A stretch of DNA of 64,000 nucleotides from Apostichopus japonicus (taxonomy: Eukaryota; Echinodermata; Holothuroidea; Aspidochirotida; Stichopodidae), in assembly GCF_037975245.1 (NCBI RefSeq), contig NC_092579.1:7842001-7906000 (forward strand). Reading direction: 5' to 3'. Shown here one piece after another: positions 34,396 to 44,331 of this stretch (within the stretch, counting starts at the first letter, position 1; the number at the start of each line of letters is the position of its first letter). The notes beneath the pieces were generated by a model. The model saw only the letters and a program-made list of their open reading frames with translations, did not search any database and was not told the DNA's origin. Made by a program: the position numbers and the translations under genes.

Positions 34396-35090
34396 CAAAC
34401 AAAGGTGACTCTACCATGTCCTCTACAAGTTTGAGGTGACTACTCTACCATGTCCTCTACATCTTTGAGGTGACTATTCTACCATGTCCTCTACATCTTT
34501 GAGGTGACTATTCTACCATGTCCTATACATCTTTGAGGTGACTCCTTACCATGTCCTCTACATCTTTGAGGTGACTACTCTACCATGTCCTCTACATCTT
34601 TGAGGTGACTACTCTACCATGTCCTCTACATCTTTGAGTTAACTCCTCTACCATGTCCTATACATCTTTGAGGTGACTACTCTACCATATCCTATACATC
34701 TTTGAGGTGACTATTCTACCATGTCCTCTAAATCTTTGAGGTGACTACTCTACCATGTCCTCTAACTCTTTGAGGTGACTACTCTACCATGTCCTCTACA
34801 TCTTTGAGGTGACTACTCTACCATGTCCTCTACATCTTTGAGTTAACTCCTCTACCATGTCCTATACATCTTTGAGGTGACTACTCTACCATATCCTATA
34901 CATCTTTGAGGTGACTATTCTACCATGTCCTCTAAATCTTTGAGGTGACTACTCTACCATGTCCTCTAACTCTTTGAGGTAACTACTCTACCATGTCCTC
35001 TAACTCTTTGAGGTGACTCCCATACCATGTCCTCTACATCTTAAGGTAACCCTCTACCATGTCCTCTACATCTTTGGGTAACTCCTCTAC
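34396..35090 (+). repeat. 34-bp minisatellite with 204-bp higher-order period
   Basis: About 20 units of a 34-bp sequence built on CTACCATGTCCTCTACATCT plus TTGAGGTGACTA. Variant units (GAGTTAACTCC, CATATCCTATAC, CTCTAAATC, CTCTAACTC) recur in the same order 204 bp (six units) apart, for example GAGTTAAC at 34636 and 34840. The period is not a multiple of three. The right end abuts the last codons of a hAT-derived gene fragment. Confidence 0.93.
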
Positions 35091-35581
35091 CATCTTTTCA
35101 CAACATCCAGTGCTGTTAGTTCCAACCTATCAGCTACACAGTGTATTTCTACAAGACGTGAAACATTCTTTTTGCAGTGGCTGCTACACCATTCTTTGCA
35201 CCCATAATCACTGAAGCGCCATTAATACAAACTGAAACCGCTCTAATATCTGTAGTTTCCGGATGAACTTCCAACAGACCGATGTGACTCTCTCTCTGTA
35301 TTCCAGCAGCAGGACTTTGCGTCATCTCTAGCTCAACCAAAGACACCAACTTTGTTTTAACATTACTCAGCATCTTCATCAAGGTACCTGATCTAAATAA
35401 TTTCTTGTTCCTTGTGCGAGACATCGGTAGACCCATCTGAGAAAAGTGCCGAGTTGCTTGTTTCCTCTTTGAGCTCACTATTCACTTGATGTGCAGTTGC
35501 CATAATAAAAGAAGCAGCCCCCATTGTCATTGATATACATGCTCCCAAGTCAAGGCCATTACAAACAATCCTAAGGTACAA
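35088..35581 (-). pseudogene. Fragment of a hAT-derived (KIAA1586/ZBED-like) transposase gene
   Basis: Minus-strand pieces in order: NGLDLG with ...ELKEETSNSALFSDGSTDVSHKEQEII (35581-35393), LVELEMTQSPAAGI, then CINGASVIMGAKNGVAATAK (35478-35149), and in another frame HCVADRLELTALDVVKR (about 35145-35090). These match the order DGSTD..EQE / GADGASVMLGxKSGV / HCxAHRLEL in hAT transposases and their domesticated vertebrate relatives. The conserved Asp of the second block reads Asn-Gly and the His before RLEL is Asp. Two frame changes are needed and the C-terminal dimerisation domain is absent, its place taken by the minisatellite. A dead transposase fragment. Confidence 0.75.
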
Positions 35582-35753
35582 AGTTCTGGAAACTTAGAGA
35601 ACGGAAACCTTTTGCCACAAAGTATCCAGTTTCTTTAGACATATGATATGATATACTGTACTTACTGTATATACATAACCTATAGCATGTTGTCACTCAA
35701 ATTTCATGCCTGTGAGGTTATCATCAGCACGAGTTAACTACTGAATCTTGTAT

Positions 35754-36060
35754 ATTGAATTGAATTGAATTTGAATTTATTGTCCACAATCGGAAATTTG
35801 GCTTACACAGGTCGTAAACGAAAGAAAAAAAATAGCAATAGTTTAAGTCAATAAACTGTGATACACATGCAATAATACAACAAATATACAGCAAGTCATA
35901 CAAATAAGAAACTTATCTTCTCACTTGTGAATTAAATATATGAATAGAGTTAGGCACAAATGAGTATCTGAAGCGGCCCCTAGGTGTACGAGGTGGGCAT
36001 AAACGCAGTCCAGAGCGGTTGTAAATATAGTGCTGAAACAAAGGGTGTGTCGAGTCTTGC
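35754..36060 (-). mobile_element. LINE 3'-terminal fragment
   Basis: On the minus strand, a short C-terminal peptide (HPLFQHYIYNRSGLRL, then PRTPRGRFRYSFVPNSIHIFN) ends in a stop near 35930. About 170 bp of 3' UTR follow, then a (TTCAA)n-type tail at 35754-35782. The wording is that of the C-terminus of CR1/RTE-type LINE ORF2. Severely 5'-truncated, as is usual for LINE insertions. Confidence 0.65.
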
Positions 36061-36180
36061 ATGAAATGTTTCAAAACATATCTATATATCTATATATATT
36101 TACCACTTTATAGGCAAGACAAGCCATAAATAAGATATAAATGTGGAGCAAGTGGTATGACAGGTATATGGGCAATTCCA

Positions 36181-36578
36181 CGGTTACTCACGTTACATTT
36201 TTGAAGACTTTCGCTCACAAATGGTTTGATAGCTCCACCAATCTTTAATTTGAATGACTGCTCTCTATGCATTGATAGGGTAACTAATTTACCTCAACAT
36301 TGGCGAAAACACAATTTGATTATCTTGTTTCTTGTAGGAGATAGGTACATGAAAGTGTCGGTTACTCACGTTACATTTGAAAATCACCCCGACGCCAAAA
36401 TTTAACTTCACTCAAAAAGTGTCCTCATACTGGATATATTTAAAGAAAATGGATACATGTTTTTTGGACCTTAGGTGATGATAAAAATACTGAACACAAT
36501 CAAAATCACATCTGGTTTCCTGTCTTGGTGAAAATGAGGCATTCACCGGTTACTCACGTTACAGTTACTCACGTTACA
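36181..36578 (+). repeat. Left cluster of the GGTTACTCACGTTACA motif (4 copies)
   Basis: Copies at 36181-36197, 36359-36375, 36547-36563 and 36564-36578 (the last lacks the leading CG/GG). The first directly abuts the terminal inverted repeat. All read in the + direction. The motif itself contains GTTAC twice, nine bases apart. Intervening sequence is not repeated, so this is not a plain tandem array; it looks like a set of protein-binding sites. Confidence 0.9.
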
Positions 36579-37099
36579 GTTTGTCCACCTATACAATACA
36601 TAGGGAATCAGAGTCCGTGAGGAACTTGCTGCTGGATAATGACTAGGAAACACCCATATATCAGTGGAATTGACATTTTGAACATCTTCTCCAGTGTAAT
36701 TCAATAATATCACAATCTAAATGAGATATACCATGTCTTTTTCAGATAATGCATGAATCATATCTTCACAAATCGGCAACAAATTCTAAACATTGTAACT
36801 AAGTTTTATTTGAGGACTAGCAGTGTGTCAAACTTGAATTTACCCAGAATATGATACTAAGGGAACTAAATCTCTCTGGGAAGTAACAGGCCAACTGAAC
36901 AAAAACCATGAACCAATAGGAAATTGTTAACATATCAATTGAACATTGGGTAAAGTTTGGAAGCGGCTTTGGAAGAGAGCTGATTCGTTCAGTCTTCAAA
37001 AGGCGACAGAAAATTTGAAGTGCCCACGGTTATTGGCCAAGGTTGGTGCATCAAGTTTGGTGATGAGTTTCTCCCTGAGATACTGCAGACTTGGGTTTA

Positions 37100-38040
37100 G
37101 CCATTTTTAATTGGGCCCAGCTGGCTGCATCACTGACACTTGTACGTCGTTCTGGTTCCCCCTTTGCTTCTATTACAAGGGGGGTACAATACCGCTTTGT
37201 ATTCAGCGGCATACCAGTCTATATCGAGTTCTATACCAGCATTGCCACTCCCTGAGCAGGTTTCATTTTTCTGTGGCCTCCCCATCTCCATGGGGAGTAT
37301 TCCTTTCAGCAGAGCTGTTGCCATCATCTGTAATGGTGAAGGAGATGACATCCTTGTTCTGTACCTGCAAGTGATGTTTACTGACCATTCCAACGATTTG
37401 CTTGGCATTCTCAAATACAGATTTCAGACCGAGTTCGCTATTTCTCGCCTCAATTTCAGTTTGCGGCATCAGTATGGGTGTCCACCTTGGGCATCCCAGT
37501 GGTTGCTGCTCATTGCTTTTTTGCATTGGTAATGCCTTCCAAGATATGACTTAGCTCCATGCACGACGCTTCACTGCTCCACCAATCCCATCCACAGAAT
37601 CTTGAGATTGTGCTCATCTTGAAGGCGGATAATAGCAGCAGCGAGGAATCTGTTCTTAAGTTGTGAAGCCGGACCATCCGACCAGACAGATACAGACTAA
37701 AAATCTTGGGTTAGGCCATCAACGACTTTGTCCACATATGCCATAACTGTATCCTTGGAGTGTACCAGGCTGTCTGATGCCACAACACTGGAATGGAGGG
37801 AACCGGAGTGCCACGCTGCTACTGTGAACAGGTTCACCTGTCATTGGTTCCAGTGGGCAGTCTGGGTTTCATCTTGAGATACACATGTGTAGTTCTCAGA
37901 GTAGTCTATTTGTATCAGGGCCTTCGTAGAATTGAAGGAAGTGGATCCAGCCCTTTCCCGCTCTAGGTTGAAATATGCAGGAGGAGGCAACTTGTCATCT
38001 AGTGGCCACCCTCCGAGCTTCTTGCTGAATCTTCTTCATG
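37100..38040 (-). pseudogene. Decayed transposase-like gene inside the TIR element
   Basis: Minus-strand pieces, in order and in changing frames: YENYTCVSQDETQTAHW (about 37900-37850), VVASDSLVHSKDTVMAYVDKVV, VWSDGPASQLKNRFLAA (about 37700-37650), a DGIGGAVKRRAW piece (about 37600-37560), then PMQKSNEQQPLGCPRWTPIL to FTITDDG (37526-37320). This order (ENY...Q.E.Q, SDGPxxQxKN, HGKGxxDGxGGxxKR) is that of a widespread marine-invertebrate transposase-like protein with acidic residues in a probable RNase H fold. Several stops and frame changes. Its position between the two motif clusters makes it the likely former transposase of this element. Confidence 0.55.
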
Positions 38041-38167
38041 GGTGATGGGAGAGTACTCTCCAGGTGTTGTACTAACCCTAGCCCAAACCCCCACTGCCCT
38101 CTCTTATTGAGCAATTATTTACAAGACAATAATAGGCATTTCCTGCATTGTCTCAGTGTGTTAGCTT

Positions 38168-38385
38168 GGTTACTCACGTTACACATTGGTTACTCACGTT
38201 ATACGGTTACTCACGTTACAGATTTCAGTGATCTATCACTCACACATGATGGGTCTCTCCTCATTAGTGATCTTGTTTCCACACTTGGGACTATGAGTAC
38301 TAACAAAATTATGGTTATCAGATTTCCACTTGTTACAGAAATGTCACATACAGAAAAAGTTGTTTTTTCGGTTACTCACGTTACA
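38168..38385 (+). repeat. Right cluster of the GGTTACTCACGTTACA motif (4 copies)
   Basis: Copies at 38168-38183, 38188-38202 (ending TTAT), 38204-38220 and 38369-38385, again all on the + strand. They lie 370-590 bp inside the right terminus, whereas the left cluster starts at its terminus. Direct and not mirrored orientation at the two ends is unusual for subterminal transposase sites. Confidence 0.9.
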
Positions 38386-38859
38386 TCAGTGATTGAAGCC
38401 TGAAAAATGTCTGTTCTGAAGTTGTCATGAAGAAATTTTGAAATGTTTTTCTGTCATAACACAGTCAACAGGAGTATCTATAGTAACACATAATAAAACT
38501 ATTAAATAATATCTGATGAGTATCATATAGGATGGAATGAAATGTATGATGCATTTTCAGGATTATTTTGAGCTCTCATCCTCCTTGATTAATTGAGCCA
38601 TGTATTCAAAATTTGAGTGTTGGAGAAAAATTGCTAAGTACTTACTGTATTCCACAAACTTAGATATGTATACTACAACATTAGACTGATAGCAGGTTGA
38701 AAACTGACACTTCTTATTTTTAGGCCATGTCCCCTCCATCATGGAATTGCCCATATAATAAATTATTAAAGATCAACACACCAGAAAAATTCACTTCATG
38801 ACTGTTTTCGTCCTTTTGGAACTCATCAGACGTATGGCGGGCCATCAGTCTCAAATCGT

Positions 38860-39350
38860 GGGGAATCTACATATATATACCGATTTAAATCGACATATAT
38901 ACCAATTTCCTTCGACTTACAGTTTACCAGTTTCTAGCAGCTTAACTTGGCTTAACTACCGATTTAAATTGACATACCAGTTTAATTGGTCATAACATTG
39001 ATTTAAAGCAACATATACCAATTTAAATTGATGATTTAAGTAAAATAAATCGGTATATATGTGAATTTAAATTGACATATATACCAGTTTAAATCGATGA
39101 TATGTCAAATTAAATCGGCATATGTCATTTTAAATCGACATACAATCAATTTAATTTGACATACCAGTTTAAATAGACATACAGTATACTGATTTAACTC
39201 GACATACCAATTTAAATCGATAATATGTAAAACAAATCGGTATGTGTCAATTTAAATCAATATATACCAGTTTAAATGGATGATATGTCAAATTAAATCG
39301 GTAGAAGTCAATTTCCTTGGACTTATACCAGTTGCTAGCAACTTAAAAAC
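38860..39350. repeat. AT-rich array of ATTTAAAT / CGACATATATACC motifs in both orientations
   Basis: About 500 bp in which the phrases CCAATTTAAATCGACATAT, GATTTAAATCG and GATATGTCAAATTAAATCGG recur roughly every 30-60 bp, directly and inverted. A longer phrase (CAATTTCCTTCGACTTA at about 38904, CAATTTCCTTGGACTTA at about 39311, each followed by ACCAGTT or similar and GCTAGCA/CTAGCAG) suggests a roughly 400-bp higher-order period. Highly prone to folding. Origin unknown. Confidence 0.75.
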
Positions 39351-39458
39351 ATGTGATGTATCTCCACATGTCAATCATCATCGAAATCGGGATTTGGAAT
39401 ATATGTTAATGAGCTAAAGCTATGATATGTTGATTTAAATAGGTATATGTCAATTAGA

Positions 39459-39554
39459 ACTAGTGGAACACTAACTTTGTTACTGAATTGTCTGATGATC
39501 GCTCAATGCATGAAACTCTGAGACTTAACAACTATATACTAGTGTTCCACTAGT
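39459..39554. repeat. 96-bp inverted-repeat unit (ACTAGTGGAACACTA)
   Basis: Perfect 15-bp inverted ends ACTAGTGGAACACTA (39459-39473) and complement (39540-39554) around a 66-bp centre. Resembles a tiny MITE or foldback. No clear target duplication. Confidence 0.8.
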
Positions 39555-40238
39555 CTCAATTTATTCTCACCCATATACTTCACTCCGTCCAACGGGCATC
39601 TAGAGCATTCTGCACCAAGATAGACGCCAATCAACCGAAAAATATATATTTATATGTTTATATATCTAGATACATTCAATTGAATTTAACACTGCATAAT
39701 GGAAGAGGGAATGTATATCTTTTAACTGTTGTGACAAAGAAGCCACTAGTATGTCTTAATTTACATCCTATTGAATTGTACACTTTATGATGGAGGAGCC
39801 AGGACAGAGGACAGCGATCCGTTAGGCGGTCAGGCTGCAGTAAGGATTGTACTCTGACATTTGAAATTCAAACCTATCACCCTTGCTGTGTATGAAGTCA
39901 CCAGCTGCCAGCTTTAATTAGTTCCAGTCATATGCACTACCTAGTCATTTGGAGAAGTTAGAATATTACCACTGTCTTCAGGAACTGATTAAATGTGCAA
40001 ACTTTTGGCTTAACATGCTTTGCCTCGTAATTCCCCCGACTCTTGTCGAATAGCACAGTGTGCTTCCACATTCATCGCACGGCTAGGGTTTCAACAGAGC
40101 ATCAGCTGGTTTTTCTAACTCTTGGGACGCAATAAAAATAAACTATTTAAATGAATGGCTCGCAGTCCAAACAAACCCAAGGCCCATTTCAGATGTCTTC
40201 TTTAGCTTGCGTTTTTGCTTTTCTTTCGTATTTTTCAG
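39555..40238. other. Upstream region of the GT31 gene
   Basis: Probably intron and/or promoter of the downstream gene. No separate gene found. It ends in a good 3' splice site, TTTTCTTTCGTATTTTTCAG, at 40238. Confidence 0.45.
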
Positions 40239-40329
40239 ATTCAGTCTGCTACAGAAGGAGAACGACACAAGCCTCAGATTGAGAGTTGCACAGTTCATCA
40301 CCCATCCAGCAGAAGGACGACGACGACGT

Positions 40330-40374
40330 ATGAAATTGGGACGTAACACCTTCATCATCGAAGGAACAAGATGA
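40330..40374 (+). promoter_or_regulatory. uORF overlapping the GT31 start codon
   Basis: In the exon that begins after the acceptor at 40238, a 14-codon uORF (MKLGRNTFIIEGTR) ends in a TGA (40372-40374) that overlaps the main start ATG (40371-40373) as ATGA. Such an overlap would lower or gate initiation at the main start. Inference from sequence only. Confidence 0.5.
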
Positions 40375-41858
40375 GGGCGGTAATCCGTCTGCCTTTAATC
40401 GGTTTGTTTCTCTTCTGTACGGTTCAGCTGCTTGCTCTTTACGTATGGTTACCGCATACTTTCATAAAGAGTTCTATCCCTAGCAGATGTTGTCCAGCTC
40501 AGAATGAAACGAACTTAGACAACTTAGGTAACCTGGAAAGCTGTATTATCCGGTTAGTGTATCTTGCCAGGAGGAGAGGACTCTCGGACAGGGATCTGAT
40601 GGTTTTGCTGTTGCAAGCTCTGGGTTCTACGAGTCAAGAAGAAGCCAAACCAAATGTCAGAGAGAAGTTACCTTCTTCTATAGTTCAAGTTTACAATATT
40701 AGCAATGAAAGTCGTCATAAAGATACTGTGGCGGAGGAGACCTTTGCTGGGAAGCTCTCGATTGCAGTCGAACCTGGGCAAATATTTCAAGTTTTGACAG
40801 ATAACGATGATATACAAAAGAAAAATGAAAAAGTAGATACAAAACAGATTGCTCATGCCGTTAAAGAAAAACAAGCCGGTAAAGTAGGATTAAAAAAAGA
40901 AGAAGCCAAAGTCGATGACACAAAGCTGGAAATTCATACAGAACCCAAGAATGTAGCCAATAAATCCAATGATATTAACAAAAAAGATCCTCACAGACAA
41001 CTTTCAGATCAACACCAGTGGAATAACATTTCAAATCCAGTGAATCCCCACAACTACAATCTAGTGATCAACCAGCCTTATTTCTGCCAGCCCAGTGGAT
41101 CTCAACTAGAAGTATTCCTTTTGATTGTGATGATTTCATCTCCTAAAGCGTTCAAACAACGTGACATCCAGAGGAATTCCTCGCTGAGTGTCTCACAGGT
41201 GTCTGGCAAAATAATCAGAAGCATATTCCTGCTCGGAGACTCGGGCGACCAAACAGTGACTTCCAAGGTCCGCAACGAAGCTGACAAGTACGGCGATATT
41301 TTGATGGAAGATTTCCACGACTCTTACCGTAATCTGACGTTGAAAACTCTGATGGGGCTGAAGTGGGCCAGTCTCTATTGTCCTAAGGCTAAGTACGTCT
41401 TGAAGACAGACGACGATGTCTTTCTTGAATTGACAAATTTGATCCATCTGTTGGAAGGTGCCCCACGCCAGTCCTTCATGACTGGCTTCGTCTACAAGGG
41501 GACGAAGCCAATACGTGACAAACGTTCAAAGTGGTACATTTCAGAGGAGGCTTACCCCAGAGACATTTATCCGCCATATTGCTGCGGTATAGGTTATGTC
41601 ATTTCCGGGGATCTGCCTGGAAAGATCCTAGAGATGTCTTTCAAGATTCCTTACATATTTTTAGAAGATGCCTATGTTGGCCTTTGTATAGAAAAGTTAA
41701 ATGTCGTCCCAACAGTAAATCCCGGTTTCTTCACGTACAGAGAGGAGTACAGTTACTGTAAATTTAAAGGTGCCTATGTCGTCCATTTGAAGAGACCTCC
41801 ACAAATCGGTGAGTATTGGATAAAGCAACAAACAAAGCCAGCCAATGTAACTTGCTAA
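40371..41858 (+). CDS. GT31 family beta-1,3-glycosyltransferase-like type II Golgi protein
   Basis: Intact, 495 residues, one coding exon. Residues 1-6 form a short basic cytoplasmic tail, 7-29 a signal anchor, and about 35-240 a long lysine- and glutamate-rich stem. The GT31 catalytic domain is about 246-475. It has IRSIFLLG, then a DDD metal-binding triad in VLKTDDDVF (Asp347-349), PPYCCGIGYVISG (401-413) and FLEDAYVG (430-437) with the ED catalytic pair, then a KRPPQ-type C-terminus. Up to seven N-glycosylation sequons, including N45, N109, N219, N269, N321. GT31 enzymes add Gal or GlcNAc in beta-1,3 linkage in the Golgi lumen; donor and acceptor cannot be told here. Odd: the usual RRxxIRxTW box reads KQRDIQRNSS. 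The long stem is larger than in typical beta3GalTs. Start supported by the signal anchor and the upstream splice acceptor. Confidence 0.92.
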   Translation: MRAVIRLPLIGLFLFCTVQLLALYVWLPHTFIKSSIPSRCCPAQNETNLDNLGNLESCIIRLVYLARRRGLSDRDLMVLLLQALGSTSQEEAKPNVREKLPSSIVQVYNISNESRHKDTVAEETFAGKLSIAVEPGQIFQVLTDNDDIQKKNEKVDTKQIAHAVKEKQAGKVGLKKEEAKVDDTKLEIHTEPKNVANKSNDINKKDPHRQLSDQHQWNNISNPVNPHNYNLVINQPYFCQPSGSQLEVFLLIVMISSPKAFKQRDIQRNSSLSVSQVSGKIIRSIFLLGDSGDQTVTSKVRNEADKYGDILMEDFHDSYRNLTLKTLMGLKWASLYCPKAKYVLKTDDDVFLELTNLIHLLEGAPRQSFMTGFVYKGTKPIRDKRSKWYISEEAYPRDIYPPYCCGIGYVISGDLPGKILEMSFKIPYIFLEDAYVGLCIEKLNVVPTVNPGFFTYREEYSYCKFKGAYVVHLKRPPQIGEYWIKQQTKPANVTC

Positions 41859-41993
41859 GTCTGTTCATATCTAGATATTTGAAAGTAAGAGGGCTTCATG
41901 TTTCATCCACCAAAGAGGCTTACTGCTATGGTACCGTAGGATAAAAAAACGTCAGGCCATTTAACTTTTACTATGGACCTATGCATACGTTTC
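41859..41993. other. 3' flank of the GT31 gene
   Basis: 135 bp between stop codon and the recognisable start of duplicated copy 2. Since copy 1 begins at the window edge, the duplication may in fact include this flank and the gene. Confidence 0.4.
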
Positions 41994-44331
41994 GCGATAG
42001 ATAAGAAACTTTTGAACAGTTCCATATTTTTTCTGTTTTTAACAGAAATGTTCACCAAAACCTGATATAATTTGATAAACTATTGGAAAGGCTGTATTCC
42101 ATGAATTATCAATAGGTTGATTTTTTATGGTTACATCTGGTCAATGGAAACCATTTTGGCAAGCTCCCAAACTCCAGCTGCACTTTCGAGCTAAAGTATT
42201 AGCAAAATTTAAGTAAAACATTTTATGATTACCACCGATGATGTAAACAATAGCAATGACGCTGAAGACATTTAGCAATGTGAGATTACCTTGATTAATT
42301 TCCTGATATGTTTTTTCCATGTGAAACCGACTTCCTTGAAGTATATAGTGTAACAATTTCAAACTTAAAAATGAGCGATCATGAACTCTAGTTCGGTTTT
42401 GTAGTGGCAGGCTCGTAACAGCGCTCCTTATCCTGCAAAAATATGTGACAGTACTTTTGAAGCACCCGTTATATGTCAGACCCTGCCCACCCCACCACCC
42501 CCTCCCTCAAGCACGGTGTTTGGACAGCACACTCAGGAATCTGATTTGTAGCATAAACACGGATCAGAATCCAAGATTTGATCCCCGCCATAGATCAGAA
42601 TCACGTAGAATCAGACCTTCCCAGTCCCTGTTAAATCTGTAATTATGTACAAAGCTCCGGCCGGGTTGACACCTGATCAGTGTTGACCTTAAACTTTTGT
42701 CTGTTGTCCGTTACGAGCTTAATTTCAAACGTAGGCATTGATAGCAGTGCTGCAGTGACTAGTACATGATCACATGATCTACGGTAATGGTTTAACCAAC
42801 CTTTCCTCCTAGTACACGACAGGTACTCGACCTGTCCATTAACGGCGCACATATAGTGTTGATGTAAATGCAGAGGTTCCCAATCAATAAATCTTTATTT
42901 TTAATGCTGAACACTGAGTGCAGGGTATGAATGTCACAATGGAGATGACTTAGTGAAAAATACTTAGTAAGCCAGGGAAAGATAGTATCTCTGTCTTTAT
43001 ACAAGAGGGAAGTACTGTAAATAGAACAGATATATATCAAGTGCCTTTTAGCATCGTTCTTTCAACTTGTATCCAGGCTGTGTTATTTTTCAATGAGGTG
43101 GAGAATTCATAATTTTATCTATACTTTGCTAAGTACTTACTGTTTCACTGGTATTGAATTCATTCAGCCGAACTTTTGTGATATTATCAAGCAGCTCACT
43201 GCAGTACCCTTTCTGCCTCAAACAGTAAAACTTGACAATCAAATGTGTTTGTTGTAGGTTCTTTTGAAGCCTTGATATATATATCCTTAAAATCTCTCTT
43301 CCTTAATTAGGCACGTAATTAGTTGTAGGCAGATCAGAAGCAGAAATTGACAAGTTCGAATAGGTTGTGTTGTTTTGGTGCAGTAATAAGGTAGTATTGC
43401 CCTCAATTATTAAAAAACCCAGTCAGCTCTTTGCTACATTTTCTAATTTCTATCAAAAATTTGTTGTCATCCTTGTGAAATCCTGCAGTTACTACAGCAC
43501 GTCTCTGTCCTATTCATAATAAATTTTATAGTTCTGCTGCATCTAAGTTTCAAGGTTAATGTATTACAAAATTTTGAGACCCAAGCTGCTTTGCTTTCAT
43601 GCGTTAAATGCTCAGAGGCCAGGTTTTTGTAACCATTTTACACAGAAACGTTAAATTATGATAACATTATAGCTTGTTACAACTTTAACAAAAAAGCAGT
43701 TTCAATTCTAATTTCTAAACTTATTTTCCATCATGCCAGAGAATATTTTTCAGACCGTTATAGTTTATGCAGTTCAAGTTTTTTTGAATAGAGAAAGTTG
43801 AATTGCCTTTTTAAAAAAATGTATGGGCCCTGATACCGTGTGACAACTTCAATGAAAAATACACTTTCAATGTTTGATTTCCAATTTTTTTCCTCTCGTG
43901 CTAAAGTTAATTTCTGGCATATGGGGGTACCACTTTATATACAGTAGCTATTTCACTATGAAAAGATGAATTGGTATTTTTATAACCAGTTTTGGCCACT
44001 GTTTCGGTGCAGTCTGCTCATATTTATTTCATGCTGTATCTAGCTTGCACCTAAATATAGAAGTTGTCAAGTGCAGCACGTTATGAAGGCTTTAGTAAAT
44101 TCAACGGAAGAATCAAGTACAACAAATTGGTGTCTTAGATTGCACCTTTGTCACTCTTCCAGCTGGGACTATGATGAATTTCAGTTTTTAATCTCATCAG
44201 GGAAATCAGAAGAGAAACCTTCTATCGAATTGAAACATACGTTCATTGTCACAAAGTCGGATACTGGTTGAAGTTTGTTCTTAAGGTTCTGTTCTCGGAG
44301 AGGGAAAGGAATCGGCAGACAAGAAAGTAGA
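41994..44331. repeat. Segmental duplication, copy 2 (partner 1-2735)
   Basis: Collinear with the first 2.7 kb of the window, lacking its 31-bp and 346-bp tandem expansions. Here the coding-looking stretch 44071-44271 (MQHVMKALVN..., ending in FIVTKSDTG) is open for 66 codons, while copy 1 is interrupted. It could be the last exon of an unknown gene or chance. No known domain. Confidence 0.85.

Larger units (their letters stand above)
36165..38757 (-). mobile_element. 2.6-kb TIR DNA transposon with subterminal 16-bp motif clusters
   Basis: Perfect 16-bp inverted ends TATATGGGCAATTCCA (36165-36180) and its complement (38742-38757). If the palindromic TATA is a 4-bp target duplication, the inverted repeats proper are TGGGCAATTCCA. 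Inside lie eight copies of GGTTACTCACGTTACA or near-copies, four near each end, and between them a decayed minus-strand transposase-like gene. Superfamily not certain. A 4-bp target and this gene type would fit Sola-like elements, which I could not confirm. Confidence 0.8.

Noticed and set aside
34396-35090. CRISPR-like array
   Set aside because: Units are contiguous 34-bp tandem repeats without unique spacers, in animal nuclear DNA.
44071-44271. Small gene in duplicated copy 2
   Set aside because: Open for 66 codons only in this copy, interrupted in the partner, no known domain; kept as a note in the repeat entry.
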